From Thiobacillus thioparus DSM 505 (lineage in GTDB: Bacteria > Pseudomonadota > Gammaproteobacteria > Burkholderiales > Thiobacillaceae): a DNA stretch of 64,000 bases. Each line of letters opens with the position of its first letter. Positions within the stretch are counted from its first letter, which is position 1. Under the pieces are notes generated by a model. That model did not search any database, had not been told where the DNA came from, and was given only the letters and a program-made list of their open reading frames with translations. Made by a program: the position numbers and the translations under genes. Shown here one piece after another: positions 10,128-18,928 of the stretch. The stretch spans positions 1 through 64,000 of the forward strand of contig NZ_KB891317.1 in NCBI RefSeq assembly GCF_000373385.1, given 5' to 3'.

Positions 10128-10748
10128 TTAGGCTACACGGCTTAATTCCGCTTTTAATACACGTACACCAGACTTAAGGCGCTCGCCACGAGGAAGAGGA
10201 CGAAGATCGCCAAAGACCTGAAGCGCCTCTCGCAGAGGTGACTTTGTAGGGTCCGTGAACGGTGAGCGAGCCGCTATATACCAGAGCTGGTACACCTGAG
10301 ACTCGGTAGACAAGGGAGCAAGTTCGCTTGCATTCATAACCGCCCAGAACGCAAGTGATTCTGTTTCCTCGGGATTGAGCTCAAGCATAGCCGTGTGGTC
10401 ATCACGTGCGTGCTTGAAGAAGTTTTGGTGGCGACGCATGACTTGAAAGTATTCAGCTCGAGTGAGTGACGTGGCTTCGCGTGCCTTTTTGTCCCACGAC
10501 TGTTCGGGTGCGTTGATCTCGACAAGATCGCTGAAGAGTAGCGATGCCGCCCCAACAAGGGTATGTACCGCAACCGGGTCATCCTCCGAGAAAAGCATAC
10601 GAATAGCAACTCGCAACTGCCTTTGCGCAGCATCAAGCTTCGATACAACGATGTGCCCAGCTTCCGTCATTGGGCCTGACGCAATTTCGAGGTCATGGGG
10701 CTTGGGTTCACCTGTATGTTTGCTATTCGGTGGCGCCTTCATCCCCAT
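10128..10748 (-). CDS. Conserved hypothetical helical protein
   Basis: I do not recognise a functional family. The core begins VVSKLDAAQRQLRVAIRML and continues with FSEDDPVAVHTLVGAASLLFSDL, a pattern I recall from uncharacterised proteins of about 200 residues; it is soluble and mainly helical, with no signal peptide. The start is uncertain: ATG 10748 overlaps the end of the upstream Cys-rich gene by 26 bp, and ATG 10670 would give a 180-residue protein beginning just before the conserved core. Neither has a strong ribosome-binding site. Base composition is less GC-rich than the flanking genes, which may indicate acquisition. Confidence 0.55.
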   Translation of the reverse strand: MGMKAPPNSKHTGEPKPHDLEIASGPMTEAGHIVVSKLDAAQRQLRVAIRMLFSEDDPVAVHTLVGAASLLFSDLVEINAPEQSWDKKAREATSLTRAEYFQVMRRHQNFFKHARDDHTAMLELNPEETESLAFWAVMNASELAPLSTESQVYQLWYIAARSPFTDPTKSPLREALQVFGDLRPLPRGERLKSGVRVLKAELSRVA

Positions 10749-11013
10749 GACATGTGCACCCCGGTTCGGTGCTGACGGTGCCGTCGCAGCACACGATCTT
10801 GCCGGCGCGGCAGCCGCAGAGGCCTTTGTGGGCCGAGCAGCAATTGAGTTGGGCGACATGTGGGCCCTTCGCATTCGCCTGGCAGGCTGGCGGTGAAATC
10901 TTTTCCAGCGTTGCGGCGAGGGACGGGCTCTTCGCGGTCGAATCGGCGGCGGCCGGAAGCGAAAAGAGGGCAGGGGCGAAAGCCAGGACGGCGAGCAGGG
11001 TACGGATGCGCAT
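10723..11013 (-). CDS. Small secreted cysteine-rich protein
   Basis: A 96-residue protein with a clear signal peptide (MRIRTLLAVLAFAPALFSLP, cleavage probably after AAA). The mature part holds eight or more Cys, clustered as LNCCSAHKGLCGCRAGK, IVCCDGT and GCTCHGD, a layout that suggests disulfides or a metal site in the periplasm. I do not recognise the family; such CCxxH-type small proteins are often annotated as hypothetical. AAGGAG lies about 8 nt before the ATG at 11013. It follows an MFS transporter gene by 54 bp on the same strand, so cotranscription is likely. Confidence 0.75.
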   Translation of the reverse strand: MRIRTLLAVLAFAPALFSLPAAADSTAKSPSLAATLEKISPPACQANAKGPHVAQLNCCSAHKGLCGCRAGKIVCCDGTVSTEPGCTCHGDEGATE

Positions 11014-11067
11014 GGAAATCTCCTTGGTAGAGGCGGGCTGACTCACTATAGCCGATCGCGTACGAGC

Positions 11068-12228
11068 TTACCCATCGCGCAGCAGCAGCTCGAGCATGAC
11101 GGCGGCGAGCACCAGAATCGCCGCCAGCAGGGCGAAGGCGCTGCCGTAGCCGGCGACGCCGACCATCCAGCCGGTGAGCACCGGGCCGGTCGACTGGCCG
11201 ACGTCCATGACCGTGCGCAGCACGCCCATCGACGAGCCGTAGCGGCCGTCGCGGGTGAGGTCGGCGACGAGCGCGGAGGTGGACGAGGTGACGGTGGCGA
11301 AGCCGATGCCGAACGCGAGGCTCAGTACCGACAGGCCCATGAAGCTGGGGGCAAACGGCAGCAGTGCGATGCTCACGGCGCCGATAAGCAAACCGGGCAG
11401 GATGACGCGGCGGCGTCCTACGCGGTCCGACACCTTGCCCATCAGCGGCTTGGCGAACACGATGCTGACCAGCTGTACGCCGAGGATGACGCCGATCTGC
11501 CACGCGGGGATGCCGAGCGAAGCGGCGAACAGGGCGAGGAAGGCTTCGATGGCGCCGAACACCAGGTATTGCGCCGCCTCGACCCCGCTCACCAGCATGA
11601 TGTCGCGATCGCGTAGCACAGTGGTCAGGCTCGTCCAGAAATGGGGTAATTCGAGTTTCGCTTTTGGTCTAGGTGCTTGGTCCTTCAGCAGCAGACCGGC
11701 GCCCAGCGCCAGCATGCCGCTGATCGCGCAGGCGATGTAGACGGCATGGAAACTGGCCAGCGAGATCAGGCTGCCGCCGAGGAACGGCGCGATGGACCGT
11801 CCGACGATGGTGATCGAGGAATAGGTGGAGAGCCGGGCTGCGCGCTCGGTGGTGTAGCGTTCGGCGATGGCTGCGTTCGCCACCGTCCCGAAAATCGCGG
11901 TGGCGAAGCCATGGTAGAAGCGCACCGCCATCAGCTGCGGGGCCGTTTTGACCAGCAGATACAGGAAGGGCGCGGTGGCGAACACGACCAGCGACGCCAG
12001 CAGCAGGCGACGCGAGCCAAGGTAGTCGGACAGCGCGCCGGCGGGGTAGCTGATCAGGATGCCCGGAATCGTCGAGGCCATGACGATCCAGCCGATTTCC
12101 GCCGGCGTGGCGTGGAGCGCGTGGGCGAACAGCGGCAGGACCGGCGTCTTCGACAACGTGGAACTCAGGATGGCCAGCCCGCCGATGAGGGCGATCAGGA
12201 CGAAGAAGGACGGTCGGGCGGATTTCAT
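11068..12228 (-). CDS. MFS transporter
   Basis: A 386-residue inner-membrane protein with about 12 hydrophobic helices. The cytoplasmic loop after helix 2 carries the MFS motif A variant GALSDYLGSRR (about 64-74), with a second copy GKVSDRVGRRR in the C-terminal half. It resembles drug or small-molecule exporters of the major facilitator family, but no residues define a substrate. It is divergent from the pyruvyltransferase-like gene and is followed by the small Cys-rich secreted protein. Confidence 0.85.
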   Translation of the reverse strand: MKSARPSFFVLIALIGGLAILSSTLSKTPVLPLFAHALHATPAEIGWIVMASTIPGILISYPAGALSDYLGSRRLLLASLVVFATAPFLYLLVKTAPQLMAVRFYHGFATAIFGTVANAAIAERYTTERAARLSTYSSITIVGRSIAPFLGGSLISLASFHAVYIACAISGMLALGAGLLLKDQAPRPKAKLELPHFWTSLTTVLRDRDIMLVSGVEAAQYLVFGAIEAFLALFAASLGIPAWQIGVILGVQLVSIVFAKPLMGKVSDRVGRRRVILPGLLIGAVSIALLPFAPSFMGLSVLSLAFGIGFATVTSSTSALVADLTRDGRYGSSMGVLRTVMDVGQSTGPVLTGWMVGVAGYGSAFALLAAILVLAAVMLELLLRDG

Positions 12229-12301
12229 CGGGTGGCTGTAGAGGAGGGGGGCTGCCTAGAATGTAATGTGAAATTCCATGGTGTGTGAATCCCGAGGACA
12301 C

Positions 12302-13507
12302 GTGAAGAATCCGCCACCCAGCGTCAGCGCTCCGTCGGTCATGTTTGGCGCCTTCGATCGCCACAACTTCGGCGACCTGCTGTTTCCCCATCTGATGACG
12401 GTCTTGCTGCCGGAGCGGGCGTTTGCGTTTGCCGGGCTGGTCGAACGCGATCTGCGGGCATTCGGCGGGCATCGGGTGCGCGCGCTGGGTGCGGAACGGC
12501 CGCTCCAGTTGATTCATGTTGGCGGCGAACTGCTGGCCTGCACGGCCTGGCAGGCTGCGGTCATGCTGCTCGATCCTGCCGGGGCCGCTGCCGCGATTGC
12601 GCGCTACGACGCCGACCCGGTTGCGGCTGCCGCGTGGGCCGCCCGTCAGCTCGGCGCGTCGCGAATCGCACCCTATGTGGCGGGGCGCGAGGCGCTGGCG
12701 CCGGGCGGGACATTGATCTTCAATGCCGTGGGCGGTGTGGACTGGTTCCATCTGTCGCTTGCGCACCGTGAAGCAGTCAAAACTGCGCTCAGGCAGGCGG
12801 ACTGGGCCAGCGTTCGGGATCGTCTGACGCAGGCTGCGTTGCGGGCGGAGGGCCTCGATTTTCCGCTGTGTCCCGATCCCGCCGTGATGGTGGCGGCGTG
12901 TTTCGGTGAACGGATTGCGGCGCGACAGCATCATGGCGAAGTGCAGACCCTGCGCACGGACTTTCCCCAAGGCTACCTGGCGCTCCAGTTCAGCGCCGAC
13001 TTCGGCGACGACACCACGCTGGATGCCCTGGTGCGTGAACTGTCCCGGGTGGTCGCCGCGACCGGGCTGGGGCTGGTGTGCTATCGCGCCGGCGCAGCGC
13101 CCTGGCACGACGATGCGGGGCTTTACGAAATCCTGCTGCAGCGGCTGCCGCCCGGCACGACGCGCTTGTTCCAGTCGCTGAACCTGTGGGATATCTGCGC
13201 GCTGATTGCCGCCAGCCGCGGCGCCGTCGGCAGCAGTCTGCATGGACGGATCGTCGCGCTGGCCTATGGGTTGCCGCGGGTCAGCCTGATCCCGCCGCAG
13301 CAGGGCGACCGCACTCTCAAGACGACCGCCTTCGCCGAAACCTGGGAACCGGGCTCGGTTCCACGCGGCGTGACGGTCGACGAAGTCGAACGCGCAGTGA
13401 TGCAGGCGCTGGCCGCACCCGCCGACGTGCTGCGGGACAATGCGACCAGCCTGCGCGCGCGCTACCTTCAAAGCCAGGCGCAGTGGACCGGCCTGCTGGC
13501 ATGCTGA
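12302..13507 (+). CDS. Polysaccharide pyruvyl transferase family protein
   Basis: A roughly 400-residue protein with the family's N-terminal FGAFDRHNFGDLLFPHL (the GxxNxGD-like nucleotide-fold start) and the C-terminal signature GSSLHGRIVALAYGLPRVSL. Relatives transfer ketal pyruvate to sugars of exopolysaccharide or cell-wall polymers. No glycosyltransferases are adjacent, so the acceptor is unknown and the gene is an orphan. The start is set at GTG 12302 because GAGGA lies about 5 nt before it; an in-frame ATG at 12278 has no ribosome-binding site. Confidence 0.75.
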   Translation: MKNPPPSVSAPSVMFGAFDRHNFGDLLFPHLMTVLLPERAFAFAGLVERDLRAFGGHRVRALGAERPLQLIHVGGELLACTAWQAAVMLLDPAGAAAAIARYDADPVAAAAWAARQLGASRIAPYVAGREALAPGGTLIFNAVGGVDWFHLSLAHREAVKTALRQADWASVRDRLTQAALRAEGLDFPLCPDPAVMVAACFGERIAARQHHGEVQTLRTDFPQGYLALQFSADFGDDTTLDALVRELSRVVAATGLGLVCYRAGAAPWHDDAGLYEILLQRLPPGTTRLFQSLNLWDICALIAASRGAVGSSLHGRIVALAYGLPRVSLIPPQQGDRTLKTTAFAETWEPGSVPRGVTVDEVERAVMQALAAPADVLRDNATSLRARYLQSQAQWTGLLAC

Positions 13508-13570
13508 ATCGGGCCGGGCCACCGGTCTTGCGCAATAATCCAATCACCCTACAAAAAGACTGCCTACACC

Positions 13571-16012
13571 ATGCCGACCGTTCCTCTGTCTCCAGCCGAC
13601 CTGCGCCTGACCATCGATCCCGCCACGCTCGGGTTCGTCGACACCACCGAACTGGCGGACGAGGCCTTGCCCTGGATCGGCCAGGCGCGCGCCGAGGCGG
13701 CCGCCCGCTTCGGCCTCGGCATGGACCAGCCCAACTACAACCTGTTCGTGCTGGGCGAGGTCGGCAGCGGCCGTTCCTCGCTGCTCAGGCAGGCGATGGT
13801 CGAGGCGGCGGCGAAGCGACGGGCGCCGCCGGATCTGTGCTATCTGCACAATTTCGATGCGCCCGAGCGGCCCCTGGCCTTGCGCCTGCCGGCCGGCGAG
13901 GGGCGCTTGCTGCGCCAGCTCCTGGCGCAGACAGTGAAGACCCTGCAGGCCGAGATTCCGCCGCAGCTCGGCGGGCAGGACTACAAGACCGAGAGCGAAC
14001 GCATCGAGAAAGCCTGGAAGGACGATGTGGCACGCCATTACGCCGAGCTGTCGGCGTTTGCCGAGGCGCGCAGCTTTTCGCTGCACCGCGAGGCCGGGCG
14101 CATGGTGTTCACCCTCATCGGCAAAAAGGGGCAGGCGCTCACCGAGGACGAAGTGCTGGCGCTGCCGAAGGCGCGCCGGGTGGCGGTGGAGCAGGCCGAG
14201 CAGGAACTGCGCGCCGAAATCGCCCGCTATATCGAGAAGACCCAGCCGCTGGAGCGCGCGATGAACGAGGCGCTGGCGGCGCTACGGCGGCAGGTGGTGA
14301 AGCCGCTGGTCGAGCGGGCGCTGCAGGCGATCCGTGCCGGGCTGAAGAAGCAGATCAAGGACGCTGCCAAGCTCAACGTTTGGCTCGATGCGCTGGAACA
14401 CGACGTGTTCGACAACCTGGAGCTGTTCAACGGTGGCGAGGAGGATGAAGGTCAGGAGGAGGCGCTGCACGCCGTGCTCGCGCGCTACCGGGTCAATCTG
14501 GTGGTCGACAACGGCGGCCTCGCCGGCGCGCCGGTGATCGTCGAGGACAATCCGCTATTCCGCGCCCTGTTCGGCAGTATCGAGTACCAGTCCGAGAACG
14601 ACGTGCTGGTGACCGACTTCTCACGCATCCGTGCCGGCAGCCTGCTGCAGGCGCACGGCGGCTTCCTGATGCTGCATCTGCGCGACGTGCTGGCCGATCC
14701 GCTGGTGTGGGAGAAACTGCGACGCTTCCTGCGCAGCGGACGGCTGCAGATCGAGGAACCCGGCGTGTCGTTTTCGCCGATCGCGGCAGTGTCGCTGGTG
14801 CCGGAAGCGGTCGACGTCGAGGTCAAGCTCGTGCTGATCGGTTCGCGCGACCAGTATTACGAATTGCAGGAGGCTGCACCGGAGTTCGTCCGCCATTTCC
14901 GCGCCAAGGTGGATTTCGCCGACAGTTTCCTCGCCAGTGCAGGCACCCACCGCGCCTCGGCGATTTTCGTCGCTCATGTCTGCCGCGAGCACGGCCTGCC
15001 GCATTTCTCGGCGGCGGTGGTGGCGCGCCTGCTCGAGGAATCGCACCGCGAGGCAGGCGATCAGGCGCGCGAGAGCGCGATTTTCGCGCGCACTGAAGCG
15101 ATGGTGATGGAAAGCGCCGCGATCTGCCGTGCCGGCGGGCGGAGCCGGGTGATGGCGGAGGATGTCGAGGCGGCGCTCGCCGCGCATACCGCGCGCCACG
15201 ATTACCCCGAGCAGCGGCTGCGCGAGGAGATCGCCGAAGGCGACGTGCTGATCGACCTGCACGGCGCGCGGACGGGCCAGGTCAACGGCCTTACCCAGAT
15301 CGACCTCGGCGACTACCGCTTCGGCCTGCCGGTGCGGTTGTCGGCGCGCACCTATGCGGGCGAGGAGGGACTGCTCAACATCGAGCGCGAGGTCGAACTC
15401 TCCGGTCCGATCCACGACAAGGGCGTGTTCATCCTGCAGGCTTACCTGGCAGCGCTATTCGCGCACCTGGCGCCGCTTTCCCTCAATGCTTCGATCGTCT
15501 TCGAGCAGCAGTACCACGGCGTGGAGGGCGATTCCGCATCCTGCGCCGAGCTCTATACGCTGCTGTCGGCGCTGTCGGGTTTGCCGCTCAAGCAGGGCAT
15601 CGCCGTCACCGGCGCGGTCAACCAGCACGGCGAAGTGCTGCCGGTAGGCGGCATCAACGAAAAGATCGAAGGCTGGTTCAGCGTCTGTGAAGCCGCCGGT
15701 CTGGACGGCAGCCAGGGCGTGCTGATCCCCGCACGCAACCGGCGTCATCTTATGCTGGCGCCGCGCGTGGTCGAGGCGGTCGCCAGGGGGCGTTTCCATA
15801 TCCATACGGCGGAGTTGGCGACCGAAGGGATTGAGCTGCTGACCGGGGTGACGGCGGGCGAGCCGAACGCGGCAGGGCATTACGCTCCCGATAGCGTGTT
15901 GGGGCAGGCGCAGGACGCGTTGCTGGCATTTCGCCGCGCCTGCCAGCAGCAGGAGCATGCGCGGGCGCCGCGCCGGCATTTTCGCGTAGCCGACCGCCCG
16001 CAGCGGCGTTAG
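13571..16012 (+). CDS. Lon-like ATP-dependent protease (AAA_32 / LonB-type)
   Basis: An 813-residue protein with an N-terminal ATPase region, a long helical insertion (about 150-300) and a C-terminal Lon-type protease domain. The catalytic dyad is visible: S655 in EGDSAS and K698 in NEKIEGW. The N-terminal P-loop reads GEVGSGRSS, with Arg where canonical Walker A has Lys, as I recall for this subfamily, which includes E. coli YcbZ. It lacks the substrate-binding LAN domain of classical Lon. It probably degrades damaged or regulatory proteins in the cytosol; targets are unknown. It starts 63 bp after the preceding gene. Confidence 0.88.
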   Translation: MPTVPLSPADLRLTIDPATLGFVDTTELADEALPWIGQARAEAAARFGLGMDQPNYNLFVLGEVGSGRSSLLRQAMVEAAAKRRAPPDLCYLHNFDAPERPLALRLPAGEGRLLRQLLAQTVKTLQAEIPPQLGGQDYKTESERIEKAWKDDVARHYAELSAFAEARSFSLHREAGRMVFTLIGKKGQALTEDEVLALPKARRVAVEQAEQELRAEIARYIEKTQPLERAMNEALAALRRQVVKPLVERALQAIRAGLKKQIKDAAKLNVWLDALEHDVFDNLELFNGGEEDEGQEEALHAVLARYRVNLVVDNGGLAGAPVIVEDNPLFRALFGSIEYQSENDVLVTDFSRIRAGSLLQAHGGFLMLHLRDVLADPLVWEKLRRFLRSGRLQIEEPGVSFSPIAAVSLVPEAVDVEVKLVLIGSRDQYYELQEAAPEFVRHFRAKVDFADSFLASAGTHRASAIFVAHVCREHGLPHFSAAVVARLLEESHREAGDQARESAIFARTEAMVMESAAICRAGGRSRVMAEDVEAALAAHTARHDYPEQRLREEIAEGDVLIDLHGARTGQVNGLTQIDLGDYRFGLPVRLSARTYAGEEGLLNIEREVELSGPIHDKGVFILQAYLAALFAHLAPLSLNASIVFEQQYHGVEGDSASCAELYTLLSALSGLPLKQGIAVTGAVNQHGEVLPVGGINEKIEGWFSVCEAAGLDGSQGVLIPARNRRHLMLAPRVVEAVARGRFHIHTAELATEGIELLTGVTAGEPNAAGHYAPDSVLGQAQDALLAFRRACQQQEHARAPRRHFRVADRPQRR

Positions 16013-16077
16013 CCGCCAGCAGCCGGACGGGGCGTGAACTATAGTGAAAGTCGTCCTTTTCTTGCCAGGAGACGATC

Positions 16078-16563
16078 ATGAACGCACTACACCGCATGGC
16101 GCGCTTTCTCGACGAGCACATGATTCCATTCGACATCGTCGCGCACCCGCACACGCACACCAGCGCCGAAACGGCACGTGCGGCAGGGATTCCGTCCAAC
16201 CGCGTGGCCAAGGGTGTGCTGCTCGACGGCGTCGGCTGCCAGATGGTGGCGATGATCCCTGCCGACCAGGAGGTCCATCTCGGCAGGCTGGGTCTCGACC
16301 ATGGCGTGGAGTTCAGCCTGGCCGACGAAGCCAGCGTGAGCCGCCTGTTCAGCGAATGCGAGCCCGGCGTGGTACCGGGCCTGCCGAATGCCTGGGGCGT
16401 GGAAATGGTATGGGACGACGATCTGATGGCGCAGCCGGATATCTATCTGGAGGGAGGTGACCACGAACTCCTGCTGCACATCGAAACCCGCTATCTGCGC
16501 GACATTTTCGGCGATGCGCCGCACTGCCACTTCAGCCAGCCGCGCATGCAGCACGTTGCCTGA
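16078..16563 (+). CDS. YbaK/ProX-type aminoacyl-tRNA deacylase domain protein
   Basis: A stand-alone 161-residue YbaK/EbsC-fold protein. Such proteins hydrolyse mischarged aminoacyl-tRNAs in trans. Family features are the HPHTHTSAETARAAGI segment, the VAKGVLLDG strand with the conserved Lys, and GLDHGVEFS. The divergence from YbaK proper means the substrate (Cys-tRNAPro, Ala-tRNAPro or another) cannot be assigned. CAGGAGA lies about 8 nt before the ATG at 16078. The gene runs head-on into the M48-like protease, leaving 5 bp between stops. Confidence 0.85.
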   Translation: MNALHRMARFLDEHMIPFDIVAHPHTHTSAETARAAGIPSNRVAKGVLLDGVGCQMVAMIPADQEVHLGRLGLDHGVEFSLADEASVSRLFSECEPGVVPGLPNAWGVEMVWDDDLMAQPDIYLEGGDHELLLHIETRYLRDIFGDAPHCHFSQPRMQHVA

Positions 16564-16568
16564 CTGTG

Positions 16569-17303
16569 TCACCTCAGCGGCGCCAAGGCCATCAGGCGCC
16601 GGGCCGATTCGGTAAACGGCAGCAGTTGCCGGATGCGTTCCGTGGCCGGCGCATGGGCGGCTGCGATGCCGCCGCCGGATTGTTCGTCATGACGGAAATA
16701 GGCCAGCGCGCCGTCTTCCAGGCTGCATCCGCAAACCTGTGCCGCCAGCAGCGTGCCGAGCCAGTCGGCTTCCCTTTCCTGTTGCTGCCAGAGCGGAGAT
16801 AGCTTCAGCGCCAGGCCGAAATTGCCGTCGGCCAGTTGCATGGCATCCTCGCCATGGCGAGTCCAGTAAGCAGGCTTGCCGGAGTAAACCGACAGGGCGA
16901 TGGCATCCTCGTCAAAATGGCGTTGCGCGATGTGGACGATTTCGTGGCCGATGAGAAACGCCAGTTGGCAGCCGGCCAGTTGCAGCGCCGAAGGCGACAA
17001 CACCACCACGTTGGGCGCAACGGAATAAGCCTGGCCGCCGCTTTCGTCGGGTGCCCGCTTGAAATGCACTTCGGACAGGCCTGCGCGCAGGGCCATGCGT
17101 GTCCACCTGGGCTGGGCATCGAGGGCCGTGCAGCCGGGACACGGTTGGACGGCCCAGATGTAATGGCGGAACGTCGGCGCGTCGGGAAACCAGGAGGCCG
17201 GGGCCGGCTGCGCGGCATGCAGGAACCCGGCGCAAAGAAGCAGGATCAGACAGACGCCAGATCTGATGCCAGGCCATGCTGGATGAATTGCCAGGGTGAA
17301 CAT
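16569..17303 (-). CDS. Secreted M48-like zinc metalloprotease
   Basis: A 244-residue exported protein: signal peptide (about 10-31), then a domain with HEIVH at 120-124 and EREAD at about 176-180, the layout of the M48 zinc site. CPGC at 55-58 suggests a disulfide. It is short and has no membrane helices after the signal, unlike HtpX, so it resembles small periplasmic M48 proteins of the BepA/LoiP type without their TPR part. AAAGGGG precedes the ATG at 17303. The divergent retropepsin-like gene starts 103 bp away. Confidence 0.75.
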   Translation of the reverse strand: MFTLAIHPAWPGIRSGVCLILLLCAGFLHAAQPAPASWFPDAPTFRHYIWAVQPCPGCTALDAQPRWTRMALRAGLSEVHFKRAPDESGGQAYSVAPNVVVLSPSALQLAGCQLAFLIGHEIVHIAQRHFDEDAIALSVYSGKPAYWTRHGEDAMQLADGNFGLALKLSPLWQQQEREADWLGTLLAAQVCGCSLEDGALAYFRHDEQSGGGIAAAHAPATERIRQLLPFTESARRLMALAPLR

Positions 17304-17406
17304 CGCATCCCCTTTCACAATTGCCGCTTCTGTGAATATAGTCGGCCATGACGCGGCTGTTCTTGATGGCCATGCCGCAACAAACACCCGCGAACGGAAT
17401 GAACCG

Positions 17407-17934
17407 ATGCACGAGAACGAGTCTTCGCCCAACCCGTATCGCCCCCTCGGGCGCGGCATGGCCTTGGTCGCCAGCCTGCTGATGCTGGGATTGTTCTATC
17501 TCTATTTCGAGAACAGTCTGCAGGCACGCGACCGTCCCAATCGCGGCCTGCAACTCGCGCCGGGTGCCGAACTGGTCCTGAAGCGCAGTGGTAACGGACA
17601 CTATGTTTTTCCGGGGGCGATCAATGGCCGGCCGGTCAGTCTCCTGCTCGACACCGGTGCCACCCTGGTGTCGGTGCCGGCTCATCTGGCGGGTGAACTC
17701 GGACTCGATGCCGGCGCGTATCAACAGTCGATGACCGCCAACGGCGCGGTTGCCACCCGTGCCACCCGGATCGGCACGCTGGCGTTCGGGCCCTTCGTGC
17801 TGCGCAATGTGCCGGCCAGCCTCAACCCCGGCATGGCGGAGGATCAGGTGCTACTGGGCATGAGCGCGCTGAAGCATCTGGAATTCACCCAGCGCGGCGA
17901 CACCCTGGTGTTGCGCCCGCTGGCCGGCGGATGA
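17407..17934 (+). CDS. Membrane-anchored retropepsin-like aspartic protease
   Basis: A 175-residue protein with one N-terminal membrane helix (about 17-34) and a periplasmic single-lobe aspartic protease domain. The catalytic Asp is D82 in LLLDTGATLVSVP, the DTG motif; the flap-side and C-terminal GMSALKHLEF segments match the clan AA family found in many proteobacteria. It would have to dimerise to be active. The ATG at 17407 places the anchor right at the start; upstream in-frame codons add non-conserved sequence. Substrates are unknown. Confidence 0.85.
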   Translation: MHENESSPNPYRPLGRGMALVASLLMLGLFYLYFENSLQARDRPNRGLQLAPGAELVLKRSGNGHYVFPGAINGRPVSLLLDTGATLVSVPAHLAGELGLDAGAYQQSMTANGAVATRATRIGTLAFGPFVLRNVPASLNPGMAEDQVLLGMSALKHLEFTQRGDTLVLRPLAGG

Positions 17935-18085
17935 AAAAAATCTTGGACATATTGGTCTTCTGTGTTATCAATACGCCATCTGTTGGATTCAAGCTTTAAA
18001 TTGCGGTACCTCTGGTAAGCCTTTTTCCTTGAAATTCGATCGATGGAGCATGTCGCTCAATTTTTTTAGATAGATAGGAAATAAG

Positions 18086-18292
18086 ATGGAAACGGGTACT
18101 GTTAAGTGGTTTAACGATGCAAAAGGTTTTGGTTTCATCACCCCGGATAACGGCGGCGAAGATCTCTTTGCACATTTCTCCGCAATCAACTCCAGCGGCT
18201 TCAAGTCCCTGCAGGAAAACCAGAAAGTCAGCTTCGAAGTGACTACTGGCCCCAAGGGCAAGCAAGCTTCGAACATCCAGGTCATGTCGTAA
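18086..18292 (+). CDS. cspA: Cold-shock protein
   Basis: A 68-residue single cold-shock domain that binds single-stranded RNA/DNA and acts as an RNA chaperone. RNP1 is KGFGFI (13-18) and RNP2 is DLFAHFS (about 26-32). GATAGGAAATAAG gives a ribosome-binding site. The roughly 150-bp AT-richer leader between the upstream stop and this ATG is long enough to hold the structured 5' UTR typical of csp genes, but I could not identify a cold-shock box. A strong terminator follows. Confidence 0.96.
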   Translation: METGTVKWFNDAKGFGFITPDNGGEDLFAHFSAINSSGFKSLQENQKVSFEVTTGPKGKQASNIQVMS

Positions 18293-18310
18293 TTTTTTCG
18301 ACCTGATGTG

Positions 18311-18339
18311 AAAAAACCCCGGTTCGCCGGGGTTTTTTT
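18311..18339. terminator. Rho-independent terminator after cspA (symmetrical)
   Basis: A-tract, CCCCGG stem, TTCG loop, CCGGGG and a run of seven T. The A-tract on the other side could let it work in both directions, but the gene pair here is co-directional, so it isolates cspA from yaeQ. Confidence 0.9.
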
Positions 18340-18382
18340 ATTTATGCCCTTCGGACATTTTTGCGTTTCGAGTGAGACCCCC

Positions 18383-18925
18383 ATGGCGCTCAAAGCCACC
18401 ATCTACAAAGCCGACCTGCAGATCGCCGACATGGATCGCCACGTCTACGGCGACCATGCGCTGACGATTGCGCGTCATCCTTCCGAAACCGACGAACGCA
18501 TGATGGTGCGAGTGCTGGCCTACGCGCTGCATGCGCAGGAGGGCATCGCCTTTACCAAGGGGCTGTTCGATGTCGACGAACCGGAGGTGTGGGTGAAGAA
18601 CCTGGCGGGCGAGATCACGCTGTGGGTCGATCTCGGCCAGCCCGACGATGCGCGCATCCGCCGCGCGTGCAGCCGCGCCGACCAGGTCGTGGTGCTGTGC
18701 TACAGCAGCAGTTGCGAAGTATGGTGGAAACAGATCGCCAGCAAACTCACACGCTTTACCAATCTGACCGTGTTGCAGCTGCCCGCCGAAACCAGCCAGG
18801 CGCTGGCGGCACTGGCCGAACGCAGCATGCGCCTGCAATGCATGGTGCAGGACGGCGAAATCTGGATCAATACCGACACTGCTAGCGTACCGGTGAAACT
18901 GGCTACGCTTCAGGCGGCTGCATAA
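18383..18925 (+). CDS. yaeQ: YaeQ family protein
   Basis: A 180-residue protein of the YaeQ family, which has a PD-(D/E)XK-nuclease-like fold but no settled function. It begins MALKATIYKADLQIADMDR and contains DHALTIARHPSETDERMMVR, both strongly family-typical. The ATG at 18383 is chosen because upstream in-frame codons run back through the cspA terminator. A lipoprotein gene ends 3 bp beyond its stop on the other strand. Confidence 0.93.
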   Translation: MALKATIYKADLQIADMDRHVYGDHALTIARHPSETDERMMVRVLAYALHAQEGIAFTKGLFDVDEPEVWVKNLAGEITLWVDLGQPDDARIRRACSRADQVVVLCYSSSCEVWWKQIASKLTRFTNLTVLQLPAETSQALAALAERSMRLQCMVQDGEIWINTDTASVPVKLATLQAAA

Positions 18926-18928
18926 GCC

